NCBI GenBank assembly: GCA_017506175.1
Contig: JAFVNW010000081.1
Span: 1 to 46,879, forward strand
Source: Bacteroidales bacterium
Lineage (GTDB): Bacteria > Bacteroidota > Bacteroidia > Bacteroidales > WCHB1-69
Direction of reading: 5' to 3'
Length of the DNA stretch: 46,879 bases
Shown: positions 15,404-24,810 of the stretch, one piece after another
Layout: each line of letters begins with the position of its first letter
Position numbering within the stretch: the first letter of the stretch is position 1
Translations under genes and position numbers: made by a program
The notes under the pieces: model-generated
What the model was told of the DNA's origin: nothing
Database searches by the model: none
The model's input: the letters and a program-made list of their open reading frames with translations, nothing else

Positions 15404-15482
15404 ATCCGACTTGTTCGGATGCGAAAAAAAATGTCAATCCGAGTGAGTTAAATTTGAAAATATTTGACAATCCGATTGAGTT
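15404..15482. promoter_or_regulatory. Candidate operator cluster, ATCCGA motifs
   Basis: An inverted repeat ATCCGA-CTTGT-TCGGAT lies at 15404-15420. Direct repeats CAATCCGAGTGAGTT (15435-15449) and CAATCCGATTGAGTT (15468-15482) differ at one base and are 33 bp apart, about three helix turns. The second copy lies between the -33 and -7 boxes of the speA promoter. The cluster may bind a repressor or activator of the decarboxylase gene. Confidence 0.55.
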
Positions 15483-15496
15483 TTATTGTAATTTTG
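15463..15496 (+). promoter_or_regulatory. Putative promoter for the decarboxylase gene
   Basis: TTTG at 15463-15466 and TAATTTTG at 15489-15496 are 22 bp apart, and the ATG at 15525 follows 28 bp later. Confidence 0.6.
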
Positions 15497-15524
15497 CCGC
15501 CCGTTATTTTAATGTTATAAAACG

Positions 15525-16952
15525 ATGAGAACGAAGTATATTGATTTAATATCGCAGACATACGATTTTCCCCAGGAGGAGTTCAAGGTTGAGGAAAACA
15601 ACCTTTATTTCAACGATGTTCCATTGATGGATATTATCAAGCAATACGGAACGCCGTTGAAAATCACGTATTTACCTCGTATTTCACAAAATATCCAAAG
15701 AGCCCGCCGTTGGTTCAATGTGGCTATCGCTAAAGCGGATTACCAAGGTGAGTATCATTACTGCTATTGCACTAAAAGTTCCCACTTCGAGTTCGTCATG
15801 TCGGAAGTGCTTAAAAATGATGTCCATCTCGAAACCTCTTCAGCTTTTGACATCAATCTGGTTGAAGTCCTGGAAGAGGAAGGCATCTTCGACAAAGAAA
15901 ACTATATCATCTGCAACGGCTTCAAAAAACAGCAGTACATTGACAATATTGCCATGATTCTCAGCAAAGGGTATATCAATACGATTACAGTACTTGATAA
16001 TATCCATGAGTTGGAGATGCTGGATGAGGCCGTCAATACCAAATGCAAAATCGGTATCCGCATTGCCGCGGAAGAGGAACCCCGCTTCGAGTTCTATACC
16101 TCGCGTCTGGGTATCCGTTACAACGACATCATCCCTTTTTATGAGAAGAAAATCAAAACAAACCCGAAGTTTGAACTGAAGATGCTCCACTTCTTCATCA
16201 ATACGGGGATCAACGACACCGCCTACTATTGGAATGAATTGGCGAAGTGCGTCAATATTTATTGCGATTTGAAAAAGATCTGCCCTGAGCTGGATTCCCT
16301 CAACATAGGCGGCGGATTTCCCATCAAGAACTCCCTTTCCTTTGATTATGATTATGAGTATATGGCAGAGGAAATCGTTTCTCAAATCAAGCAGATCTGT
16401 AATAGGGAAGGGGTGCAGGAACCCAATATTTTCACCGAATTCGGATCTTTCACCGTGGGCGAGGCCAGTGCGGTTCTCTTCTCTATTCTCCAGCAGAAAC
16501 GCCAGAACGACAGGGAGTTATGGGATATGATTGACAGCTCCTTCCTCACTACGCTGCCCGATACGTGGGCGATCAACCAGCAGTTCATCATACTTGCCGT
16601 CAATAATTGGGACAAGGAATACGAGCGCGTTTTTTTGGGCGGACTGACCTGTGACAGCAAGGATTACTACAACTCGGAGGCCTCACTGAATGCGGTCTTC
16701 CTGCCTCGTATTCAAGCGTGTACGCCCACACAGCAGAAGAGCGACTACGCCGAGGAGGAGCCTCAGTATATCGGGCTGTTCTGTACCGGTGCCTACCAGG
16801 AGTCCGTCGGCGGCTACGGCGGTGTGCAACATTGTCTCACGCCCGCCCCGAAACATATCATCATCTATCGTGATGAGGATAATGAACTCTGCACCAAGCT
16901 CTTTGCCAAGGAGCAGAGTTACAAGTCCATGCTGAAGATTTTGGGGTACTAA
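15525..16952 (+). CDS. speA: PLP-dependent decarboxylase, probable arginine decarboxylase (short Bacteroidetes type)
   Basis: This 475-residue enzyme has the alanine-racemase-like fold III barrel followed by a beta domain. The PLP lysine is in YCYCTKSSHFEF. HLETSSAFDINLVE and FYTSRLGIRY are typical of the family. A Gly-rich phosphate-binding turn is in LNIGGGFPIKNSL, and TCDSKDYY carries the Cys-Asp pair that meets the active site across the dimer. I recall close relatives in Bacteroidetes labelled arginine decarboxylase, shorter than the 600-plus residues of the proteobacterial enzyme. It would make agmatine for polyamine synthesis; other basic amino acids cannot be excluded. A cluster of ATCCGA motifs before it suggests regulated transcription. 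Confidence 0.82.
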   Translation: MRTKYIDLISQTYDFPQEEFKVEENNLYFNDVPLMDIIKQYGTPLKITYLPRISQNIQRARRWFNVAIAKADYQGEYHYCYCTKSSHFEFVMSEVLKNDVHLETSSAFDINLVEVLEEEGIFDKENYIICNGFKKQQYIDNIAMILSKGYINTITVLDNIHELEMLDEAVNTKCKIGIRIAAEEEPRFEFYTSRLGIRYNDIIPFYEKKIKTNPKFELKMLHFFINTGINDTAYYWNELAKCVNIYCDLKKICPELDSLNIGGGFPIKNSLSFDYDYEYMAEEIVSQIKQICNREGVQEPNIFTEFGSFTVGEASAVLFSILQQKRQNDRELWDMIDSSFLTTLPDTWAINQQFIILAVNNWDKEYERVFLGGLTCDSKDYYNSEASLNAVFLPRIQACTPTQQKSDYAEEEPQYIGLFCTGAYQESVGGYGGVQHCLTPAPKHIIIYRDEDNELCTKLFAKEQSYKSMLKILGY

Positions 16953-17030
16953 TTATAATTAACAGTGAACTGAAACGATGAGATCAAGTTTTATTTTAGT
17001 TTTCAGACCACAGATTACAAACCGCTAACA

Positions 17031-18941
17031 ATGAACTACTTGTCTGTTGAAAAGGTTTCCAAGACTTACGGTGAGAAATTGCTGTTCAAGGATATAACGT
17101 TCGGTTTGGAAAAGGGGCAGAAATCGGCGCTCATCGCCAAAAATGGAACGGGAAAATCCACCCTGCTGAACATCATCGCTGGTCTTGAGACTGCGGATTC
17201 TGGGCAGGTGGTCCTTCGCAATGACATTACGGTTTCCTATCTTCCACAAATTGATGACTTTTCCGATGACGTTTCCGTCCTCGATGCTCTTTTTGATGCG
17301 CAAACCCCAGTTGTGCAAGCAGTCAAGGAGTACGAATCCTGCGTGATACTATTGGAACAGGCGCAGGCAGATCGCCAGAAAACAACGGATTTGGAGAATC
17401 GCCTCCACCGCGCCATTGAAAATATGGACCGCCTACAAGCGTGGGATTATGAAAGTAAAATCAAAGAGATTCTCTCAAAATTCGGTATCCACGACGTGTT
17501 CAAGTCAATCGGAACGCTTTCTGGCGGCCAACGCAAGAAGACTGCATTGGCCAAAACCCTCATCGCCGAAACCGATTTGCTGATTTTGGACGAGCCGACC
17601 AACCACCTCGACATCGAAATGATTGAGTGGATGGAGAACTACCTCTCCCATGCCAATGTCACCCTGCTGATGGTGACGCACGACCGCTTTTTTCTGGATC
17701 AGGTGTGCAATGATATCCTGGAGTTGGAAAATGGGAATATCTACCACTACAAAGGGAAGTATGACTATTATTTGGAGAAGAAGGCGGAGCGCATCAGCAA
17801 TGAAAATGCAGAATATGCTAAATTGAAATCGTTGTATTACAAGGAGTTGGAATGGGTACACACCTCTCCGCAAGCGCGAACCAGCAAAGCAAAAGCTCGC
17901 ATTCAGGCATTTGAAGGCTTGAAGGAGGCTGTTTCGCAGAAAGTGGAGAAACAAGCCGACTCTTTTCATGTTGAACCCGAAAGGTTGGGTAATAAAATTT
18001 TGGAAATCAACAACTTGGATTTTTCATACGGCGATAAAGTTCTCTTGGATGACTTTTCCTATATTTTTAAAAAGGGAGAGAAATGCGGCGTTGTCGGTAA
18101 AAACGGGACGGGTAAATCCACCTTCTTGAAACTGATTATGGGCGAGTTGAAACCCAATGCGGGCAAAATCGTTGCGGGACAGACCATCCAGTTCGGCTAT
18201 TTTTCCCAGGAGGGAATGCAGGTTAAAGGAAACAAGCGGATTATTGATATAGTAAAAGAGTACGCCGAGGTGATTCGGATGGAGTCTGGAAACTTCATCG
18301 GGGCTTCCCAGTTCCTGAATCATTTCGGATTCAAGTATGAGCAACAATATACTTACTTTGAGGATTTGAGCGGCGGTGAAAAGCGCAAGTTGCATCTTTT
18401 GATTACCTTGATGCGCAATCCCAATTTCTTGATTCTGGATGAGCCGACCAACGATTTCGATATCGACACGCTCAACAAATTGGAGGATTTGCTTTATCAT
18501 TTCAAGGGATGTCTGCTCATTGTTTCCCATGACCGCTGGTTCATGAACAAGCTGGTTGACCACATTTTCGTTTTCAATGGAAATGGGAAAATCAAGGATT
18601 TTTACGGCAATTACACGGATTACAAACTTGCGCACGACAAAGAGGTTCGTATAGAAAAAAAAGCGGAGAAGTTGCAAAGGTCAGCCGAGCTGAAGGAGCC
18701 GGTTGGCGGGAAGAGACCCAAATCCAATAAACTTACATTCAAGGAAAAGAAGGAGTTTGATTCGCTTGAATTTGAAATAGATCAATTGGAAACCGAAAAG
18801 AAAGATTTGACGGAAAAGTTGAATGCGGGTGTGGGGAGCCCTGTTGATTTTGCGAATTGGAGTCGACGCTACCAGGAGGTAGATGCCGCTTTGGATGAGA
18901 AATCGATGCGTTGGCTTGAACTGAGCGAAAAAGAACAGTAG
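17031..18941 (+). CDS. ABC-F family ATPase
   Basis: This 636-residue cytoplasmic protein has two ABC domains and no membrane segment, the ABC-F layout. The first domain has Walker A AKNGTGKSTLLN, signature LSGGQRKKTALAKTL and Walker B LLILDEPTNHLD. The second has GKNGTGKSTFLK, LSGGEKRKLHLL and FLILDEPTNDFD. A linker of about 80 residues rich in Lys and Glu lies between them (KAKARIQAFEGLKEAV), and a C-terminal coiled coil follows (FKEKKEFDSLEFEIDQLETE). ABC-F proteins act on ribosomes, as translation factors or in antibiotic protection; the subgroup here looks like the Uup type, which has a C-terminal coiled coil. The gene converges with ispF, 32 bp apart. Confidence 0.9.
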   Translation: MNYLSVEKVSKTYGEKLLFKDITFGLEKGQKSALIAKNGTGKSTLLNIIAGLETADSGQVVLRNDITVSYLPQIDDFSDDVSVLDALFDAQTPVVQAVKEYESCVILLEQAQADRQKTTDLENRLHRAIENMDRLQAWDYESKIKEILSKFGIHDVFKSIGTLSGGQRKKTALAKTLIAETDLLILDEPTNHLDIEMIEWMENYLSHANVTLLMVTHDRFFLDQVCNDILELENGNIYHYKGKYDYYLEKKAERISNENAEYAKLKSLYYKELEWVHTSPQARTSKAKARIQAFEGLKEAVSQKVEKQADSFHVEPERLGNKILEINNLDFSYGDKVLLDDFSYIFKKGEKCGVVGKNGTGKSTFLKLIMGELKPNAGKIVAGQTIQFGYFSQEGMQVKGNKRIIDIVKEYAEVIRMESGNFIGASQFLNHFGFKYEQQYTYFEDLSGGEKRKLHLLITLMRNPNFLILDEPTNDFDIDTLNKLEDLLYHFKGCLLIVSHDRWFMNKLVDHIFVFNGNGKIKDFYGNYTDYKLAHDKEVRIEKKAEKLQRSAELKEPVGGKRPKSNKLTFKEKKEFDSLEFEIDQLETEKKDLTEKLNAGVGSPVDFANWSRRYQEVDAALDEKSMRWLELSEKEQ

Positions 18942-18973
18942 ATATGCCGCATGTCGTGTCTCTATAATGTTAT

Positions 18974-19456
18974 TCAGTGGTTTCGTATTAACGTGACTGC
19001 CGCTAACGCTGCGACGCCCTCTCCGCGACCGAGGAATCCCATCTTCTCATTGGTCTTCGCCTTGACGGAAATTGCGGCGGGAGAAATTCTTAAAATCTCT
19101 GCCAATTTATTTTTAATCAATGGTTTATAGTTGGCAAGTTTCGGACGTTCCAAAATGATGGTAAGGTCTATATTGTTGATTCCCCAACCCTCTTCGTGAA
19201 GAATGTCCACCGTTTTGGCAAGCAGAAGAGTACTGTCAATTCCTTTGAACTTCAAGTCGTTGTCGGGAAAATGCGTTCCGATGTCTTCCAGTCCTGCGGC
19301 ACCGAAGAGTGCATCACAAAGCGCATGGATCAGCGCATCGCCGTCGGAATGCGCCACGCATCCCTTTTCGGATTCAATATCCACGCCGCCCAAACGGAAC
19401 TTCAAGCCCGTTTCCAAACGATGGGAGTCGTAACCGAATCCTACTCTGAAATCCAT
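18974..19456 (-). CDS. ispF: 2-C-methyl-D-erythritol 2,4-cyclodiphosphate synthase
   Basis: This enzyme forms the cyclic diphosphate of methylerythritol in the non-mevalonate isoprenoid pathway. It is a 160-residue protein with the usual length and motifs: GFGYDSHRL at the start with the metal-binding Asp and His, LGGVDI, HSDGDALIHALCDALFGA (metal-binding His) and KAKTNEKMGFLGRGEGVA near the end. It functions as a trimer. It is the last gene of the porU-porV-ispF run, 8 bp after porV, so it is probably co-transcribed with the secretion genes although its job is unrelated. Confidence 0.95.
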   Translation of the reverse strand: MDFRVGFGYDSHRLETGLKFRLGGVDIESEKGCVAHSDGDALIHALCDALFGAAGLEDIGTHFPDNDLKFKGIDSTLLLAKTVDILHEEGWGINNIDLTIILERPKLANYKPLIKNKLAEILRISPAAISVKAKTNEKMGFLGRGEGVAALAAVTLIRNH

Positions 19457-19464
19457 CTGAAGGA

Positions 19465-20748
19465 TTATTTCGCGTTCAGTCTGCCCTGCGTTCTGATGCT
19501 TTCCTTGTTGAAGGATTCGATGTCGAATGACAAGGTGAAACGCAATGTGTTTTCAAGTGGGTGGTGTTGGTCAACTGTAAACAGGTAAGCCAAATCCAGT
19601 CCGAAAATACTGTAGTGGATGCCTGCGCCGATGGTGATGAACTGACGGTTTCCCTTGGTAGGATGCTCGAAGAAGTAGCCGGCTCTTACAAACAGCAAAT
19701 CACGGTAGCAGTATTCCAATCCTACCGACCAGTTCACTTCGCGGAATTCCTCCAATGAGCGCCCGTAGAATGTCCCGGTTTCCGAATCAAAGTAGCCCGG
19801 AGCATCCGCGAAAGATTGGAAAATGCCTTGTGCTACTGATACGTTGGGGTTCTTTCCTGAAATGATGATCGGCTCACCAGCAGCATCATATTGCATACGT
19901 CCCAAAGAGTCTTGTTGGTATTGCGGATTGGTCGGAACCAGCAACTTGTTGCATTCCACGCCGAACATCAAGCTGTGGTATTCGCTGAAATTAATCGTAT
20001 AGCTTACACCTAACTTCAAGTTTGTGGGGAGGAAGTCGCGGCGAAGAGTTCCCGATGAATAGGACATCTTATTGCCGATGTTGGAAATATTCAAGCCTGC
20101 ACGCAACGTGCTGTTTTCCAAGCCTTTGATTTTGAAGTCCTGTTGGTAGAAGAGGGAAATGTCTGCGGCTCCGGCCAAACCGGCATTGGTTTCCTGCCCT
20201 TCAACATATTGTCCGGCAGTCAGATTTGAATAGATAAAGCGCGGGGTGATGGCAATAGAGAGTTCGTCAATCAGTTTGCGGCTATATCCCAAATCGATTG
20301 CAAACTCGTTCGGTTTCTGGTCGCCCATCGGTTCGCCATTCACATCGGTGAAGGAGATGTCTCCCAGTGAGAAATAGCGCAATGAGAAAGAGAGGGCGTC
20401 GTTGTCGGTCACTTTGAAATAGGTGGAGAGATAAAGCAGGTTGATGTCGTTGACTAATTTGCGCAGCCAGGGGCTGTAAGAAACGGAGATGCCGAATTTG
20501 TTCTTGCTAAAAACATATTTGGAGGGGTTGTGGTGTTGTGAATTGACATCGGCGGAAGTGGCCACGCCCATATCACCCATTGAACCCGAACGGGAATCTG
20601 GAGCTACCAACAGAAATGGTACAGCCGTGGTGATTGTGTTTAATGAGTTCTGTCCAAGATAGTTATATCCGGTGTGATTCACACTTTGCGCATGAATAGC
20701 AGTGCTACAAAGAATTAACACGGAAAGGATTCCTAAGATTTTCTTCAT
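19465..20748 (-). CDS. porV: Type IX secretion outer membrane protein PorV
   Basis: This 427-residue beta-barrel protein of the FadL-like type belongs to the T9SS. A signal peptide (MKKILGILSVLILCSTAIHAQ) precedes TAVPFLLVAPDSRSGSMGDMGVA, a segment conserved in PorV/LptO proteins. Alternating strands (FGISVSYSPWLRKLV, ISLFYQQDFKIKG) run to the C-terminus. PorV is known to shuttle cargo from the translocon to PorU, and both form the attachment complex. The gene order porU-porV is as in Flavobacterium. It lies 67 bp after porU and 8 bp before ispF. Confidence 0.92.
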   Translation of the reverse strand: MKKILGILSVLILCSTAIHAQSVNHTGYNYLGQNSLNTITTAVPFLLVAPDSRSGSMGDMGVATSADVNSQHHNPSKYVFSKNKFGISVSYSPWLRKLVNDINLLYLSTYFKVTDNDALSFSLRYFSLGDISFTDVNGEPMGDQKPNEFAIDLGYSRKLIDELSIAITPRFIYSNLTAGQYVEGQETNAGLAGAADISLFYQQDFKIKGLENSTLRAGLNISNIGNKMSYSSGTLRRDFLPTNLKLGVSYTINFSEYHSLMFGVECNKLLVPTNPQYQQDSLGRMQYDAAGEPIIISGKNPNVSVAQGIFQSFADAPGYFDSETGTFYGRSLEEFREVNWSVGLEYCYRDLLFVRAGYFFEHPTKGNRQFITIGAGIHYSIFGLDLAYLFTVDQHHPLENTLRFTLSFDIESFNKESIRTQGRLNAK

Positions 20749-20815
20749 TATTATAATGTTGCTTTTAGAAAATATTGTTTCAAAATCAAGGTAACGAAAA
20801 AAGTTTCCTCTTATT

Positions 20816-23800
20816 TTATAGGATGACGATTTTTTCGATTTTTTCTGCCTGTGTACCGTCGGCGGCTTTCACTCGTAGCCGGTAGAGATAGGTTCCTCTT
20901 CCGATTTTGTCGCCAAAGTCGTCGCGACCGTCCCATGGAATCGGGTCGCTGCGGAATCCGTCCGTCGCCTGCGTTCCCTCAATCGTTTTCACCACTTTCC
21001 CTGAAATGGTGTAGATGGTGATGAGCACGTCCAAAACGGCACCCGGCTGGTTGTGTTCAAAATAGAAGTCGGTGTGTGTGGTGAACGGATTTGGATAGTT
21101 GAGAACGTGGTCGATGGTCAACCCTTCGTCGGAAACGACATTGAATTCGATTTCCTGCTCGGAAGGGTTGTTGAGGATGTCCCATGCGCGAACCTTCAGT
21201 TTGTGTGTGCCAATGGCAAGCTTTTCGTAGGGATAGCGCACCACTCCGCAGTTGAAACTGTCGCGTACCGCTTCGTAATAGTTGTTCAGCACGACCTGCC
21301 CGTCATTGTCCATAATGGCCACGAGGTCGTGTCCAATGCCGTTGCCCGTGGTGTTGATCCCGTATTCGTCCTTCAATTTGACAAGCAGGGTAGGGGAGGT
21401 GTTGACCGTTCCACCATTGACGAATTTTTCGTCATTCATAAATAACTCTATTTCAGGGCCTTTGTTGTCCGAAATGCTGTCAGTACCCATGCCGCCAATG
21501 ATAATGTCATGGTTGTTGCCCGTTGCTTCCGCATTGTTGCTATAGGCGTAATAGCTGATTTTGCCAGGTCCGCAAGCGTAGTTGATGTCTTTGGGCAGAA
21601 TGAAGGAAAAGCTGAAATTCCCGTTCCGAACCGTCACATTGCCCTTGAACAGGATGTTTTTCTGGACCTCGAATTCAAAATAATTGCTGGCAGCATCATT
21701 CTGTAAGGTGTTCTGTGTCTGTTTCTTGTCGTAAATCGAAGGATAGAGGGCACCGGAGAAGTCGTTGAGCCGGTTCCCGTTTCGGTCCTCAATATGTCCG
21801 GCAATGGTCACATGAGAAAGGGCTTTCAGCGTGTCGGTGAAGTTCCCCGCGGCAATTCCGTTAATGCTGTCGGTGACCACAACGCAGGAGGGGATGGCTA
21901 ACCGCATGGCGGGATCGCCCATGACGTAAATCATGTTCAAGGAGCTGTTGGCGCCGCCGGAAGCGTTTTTCGCGATTCGGTTGATTTCGCCGATGGTCAT
22001 CGGGCGACCGTTGATTTCATCGAAGATTCGGGCATAGATGTGGTTCCCGTATGTGTGATTCGAGCCTGTAAATGCAACGCGCGAAGTGGTGATGAGCGCG
22101 GAGGCCCCCCCCTTGGCGTTGAGAAATACTAATTCAGCCGGCGAAATCAACGCCCTGTCGTACCAGCCGAACTCGCAGGTTAATGTGATCATCCACGGCT
22201 GGTTGTAGCGGTTCGCCCATTTGTTGATGTCAGTGAGCTCCAAGATTCGCTCCGTCGCCCATCCGTTTTTGCCGCCATGCCCAATATAGTTGAATAGCAG
22301 GCACCCTTTGTTCATCCGATTGTTGATGGCCGCCGTCACTTCAGGGTAACGTGCCGAAGAGGAGTAGGTCACTTGTTGGTAGGCATCCAAATAGATTTTG
22401 TCGAGATTGATGTTCGGATTGTTCTGTTCGGCAGCTCTCGCCATTGCATCCGCGGTATTGATGTGCGTGTTGTGATCCTCGTCGTCGGCGACGAATGTCG
22501 CGATATTTTTCCAATCACCAAAGTTGCAATTCTGCGTGTTCGCGCCGAGAATCTCTTTGGCGCCGTAGTTGATGGTCTTATCGACGGCGATTTGTGCCTG
22601 CGCCAAAGTCGTTACGGGAAAGCGTCCCACGCTGATGTCGATGGTGCCGACGCAATTCTCACCTTCTCCTTCGTCCAATAGCCCGAAAAAGTCGTCATTG
22701 GAACGGAAATGGTCCTCGTTAATGGCCGAGTTGGCCTCGTAGTTGGGAACATACAGGGGGCAGCTCCCTTCGATTCCACGGAAATCGTAGGACGGCCGGC
22801 CGAAAAGCAGCAGGTAGCTGGGATAAATGCCGTTTGATTTGTCGTAGATCATTCGCATGTAGTCGCGTATCGCGCACACATCCTGACTACCGCTTGAAAA
22901 TTCGTTGTAGATCTGTTGCGGAGTGACCACTTTGACCGATAGTCCGTCGTTTTCGCGGTGGAAGTTGGCAAGGCGTTCGGCCTGTGAGCTGAAATCGGGA
23001 TGGGTGACGATGACCATGTCCACCTGGCTGGTGCCGTGCAGGTTCTGATTGGCAACGCTTCCGATGGTCTGCACAGCGTAGCATTGGTCGTCGGAAAATG
23101 CCGCGAAATGGCGGAGCGTGTCTGTGGGTACGGTAAATGTGAAGTCCGTTCCTGCCAATGTCCCGGCTAACGCATGGGTGGTGGTCAGGTCGGTGATATC
23201 CCAAACTTTCATTGCGGAGGAGGCGTTGCTGATGTTGAATCGCGTAATCGCATTATTCCCAACAGTCTGCGGATTGCAGAACTGGATTTGTCCATTGCGC
23301 ATCCTCAGATTGAAGTTCCCTTGCCATTCGATGTAGTCCAAATAACCGACCGATGAGGAAGTCGGTTTGCTGTAAGTCAAGGTGACGGTGGGAGTAGCGG
23401 TGGACGAGCTGAAGGAGAAATCCTGTTCGGCCTGTTCCGCCAAGTTGCCGGAAACAATGATGTTGATGTTCAAACTTCCGATTGTGGCGCCATTCACATT
23501 GACTGAAAAATTAGAAGGACGCAGCGAATTGGCGGCCGCGCGCAACGTGAGGCGTGCTGGAGAGATCGGAACATCTGGCAACGACAAAGTGTAGGTATAA
23601 CTGGTGGTAGCATCGTACTGATCGCCCAGCCATGTGCGCCCCCCTTCTCCGATATTCCGGGCGTCTACCTCGTAAATCCCATAATATATATATGTATGGG
23701 CAGTTGAGGTGGGCGAGAGTGTACTGTGATCTACCGTCTCAATCCGGCGTTTCGCCCCGATACCGGCATCCACATTGATGAAATAGTATGCTAAGTTACT

Positions 23801-24631
23801 GTAAATGTTGAAGTTATGATTGAATTTCTGAGAGTACTCATCGTAATTCCAACTGACAGGGCCTTTCGCATAGAAAAGGAAATAGTCACCGTCATTGAAG
23901 ATTCCATCGCCGCCATCATGCATTTCGAGGGGGAGTTCTTGCACATCGTCATAGCGGAAGGCTGAATTCGCTTCGGGAAGCATCCCGCCCCCATTACCGA
24001 AAATGGCAATCTGGGCAGAGGGAAGTCCGTTCATTGGGATCCCCAAGTTGGACAAATCCGCGTAGGTGACCTTGTGTATTCCTGATTTGTCTGTCGCAAT
24101 CTGATACCAGTTCCCGCTTTGAAAGATGGAATTGGCAGCGTATGATTTGCTGGCGGCAGCGCCCTTGTCTGCTTTTCCCTTTATTGAAATGGATGCGCTG
24201 ACAAGCTTTTCGTAGCTGTTTCCGTTTTTACGGATGGGGATGAACATCAGGGTCGTGTATGGTCTCTTCTTGTCGATGACAGTCTGAGCCACAACATGGA
24301 TTGATGTGGATTGAAAAGAGCTTGGAATCAGGAGCATCTCTTCATCCGTCATTTTTTCATATTGCTCATTGAAAATGCGAACCTCGTAGTCCTTGTATTG
24401 CGCGTTGGCAGGAATCCTTTCAAAATAGGCCGGCAGCGTCTCGAATTCGGGGGAGGACACCGCGCCGGAAAAATAGAGCAACGACGTCTTTTCATCATCA
24501 TTCTGTTGATAAACCAACGGTTTCTGCCACGGGATAATAATGTTTTTTGTGGTGTTTTGTGATTGAATATCAAAGAGTTGTATATTTATCAGCAAAAAAA
24601 TCAAAAAAATGACCAAAGATTTGTGCTTCAT
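20816..24631 (-). CDS. porU: Type IX secretion sortase PorU (gingipain-like C25 peptidase)
   Basis: PorU removes the C-terminal sorting domain of T9SS cargo and attaches the cargo to a surface lipopolysaccharide. The 1271-residue protein has a signal peptide (MKHKSLVIFLIFLLINIQLF), an N-terminal region of about 500 residues and a C25 peptidase domain from about residue 560. The catalytic His is H785 in NYIGHGG and the Cys is C819 in TLTCEFG. NMIYVMGDPAMRLAIP marks the end of that domain. An Ig-like part and a C-terminal domain of about 85 residues follow (LNYPNPFTTHTDF, PWDGRDDFGDKIGRGTYLYR), which PorU is known to keep. Its promoter faces away from that of the porP-like gene. Confidence 0.93.
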   Translation of the reverse strand: MKHKSLVIFLIFLLINIQLFDIQSQNTTKNIIIPWQKPLVYQQNDDEKTSLLYFSGAVSSPEFETLPAYFERIPANAQYKDYEVRIFNEQYEKMTDEEMLLIPSSFQSTSIHVVAQTVIDKKRPYTTLMFIPIRKNGNSYEKLVSASISIKGKADKGAAASKSYAANSIFQSGNWYQIATDKSGIHKVTYADLSNLGIPMNGLPSAQIAIFGNGGGMLPEANSAFRYDDVQELPLEMHDGGDGIFNDGDYFLFYAKGPVSWNYDEYSQKFNHNFNIYSNLAYYFINVDAGIGAKRRIETVDHSTLSPTSTAHTYIYYGIYEVDARNIGEGGRTWLGDQYDATTSYTYTLSLPDVPISPARLTLRAAANSLRPSNFSVNVNGATIGSLNINIIVSGNLAEQAEQDFSFSSSTATPTVTLTYSKPTSSSVGYLDYIEWQGNFNLRMRNGQIQFCNPQTVGNNAITRFNISNASSAMKVWDITDLTTTHALAGTLAGTDFTFTVPTDTLRHFAAFSDDQCYAVQTIGSVANQNLHGTSQVDMVIVTHPDFSSQAERLANFHRENDGLSVKVVTPQQIYNEFSSGSQDVCAIRDYMRMIYDKSNGIYPSYLLLFGRPSYDFRGIEGSCPLYVPNYEANSAINEDHFRSNDDFFGLLDEGEGENCVGTIDISVGRFPVTTLAQAQIAVDKTINYGAKEILGANTQNCNFGDWKNIATFVADDEDHNTHINTADAMARAAEQNNPNINLDKIYLDAYQQVTYSSSARYPEVTAAINNRMNKGCLLFNYIGHGGKNGWATERILELTDINKWANRYNQPWMITLTCEFGWYDRALISPAELVFLNAKGGASALITTSRVAFTGSNHTYGNHIYARIFDEINGRPMTIGEINRIAKNASGGANSSLNMIYVMGDPAMRLAIPSCVVVTDSINGIAAGNFTDTLKALSHVTIAGHIEDRNGNRLNDFSGALYPSIYDKKQTQNTLQNDAASNYFEFEVQKNILFKGNVTVRNGNFSFSFILPKDINYACGPGKISYYAYSNNAEATGNNHDIIIGGMGTDSISDNKGPEIELFMNDEKFVNGGTVNTSPTLLVKLKDEYGINTTGNGIGHDLVAIMDNDGQVVLNNYYEAVRDSFNCGVVRYPYEKLAIGTHKLKVRAWDILNNPSEQEIEFNVVSDEGLTIDHVLNYPNPFTTHTDFYFEHNQPGAVLDVLITIYTISGKVVKTIEGTQATDGFRSDPIPWDGRDDFGDKIGRGTYLYRLRVKAADGTQAEKIEKIVIL

Positions 24632-24681
24632 GTTGCGTTTTGAAGTGTTAAAAAAGTTAACCGACCAAATAAACGAACTAT

Positions 24682-24689
24682 CAAATATA
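24682..24689 (-). promoter_or_regulatory. Putative -7 box for the porU-porV-ispF operon
   Basis: The minus strand reads TATATTTG, 50 bp before the porU ATG at 24631. Confidence 0.5.
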
Positions 24690-24757
24690 AAATTGCAAAA
24701 AGTGGAAAATGTTGATAACTTTTTAAAAAAAATCGCGTAAGTACCGTTTATAAATAG

Positions 24758-24765
24758 TATTTTTG
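24758..24765 (+). promoter_or_regulatory. Putative -7 box for the porP/sprF-gldJ pair
   Basis: TATTTTTG lies 45 bp before the ATG at 24811. Together with the minus box at 24682-24689 it makes this gap a divergent T9SS promoter region. Confidence 0.5.
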
Positions 24766-24810
24766 CAGGTTTTTGAGAGTATTGCTAATTGTAAAATAAA
24801 ACGAAAATAT

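Noticed and set aside
15404-15435. Minus-strand terminator
   Set aside because: The stem with T-rich flank looks like one, but no minus-strand gene ends there; an operator role fits better with the nearby ATCCGA repeats.
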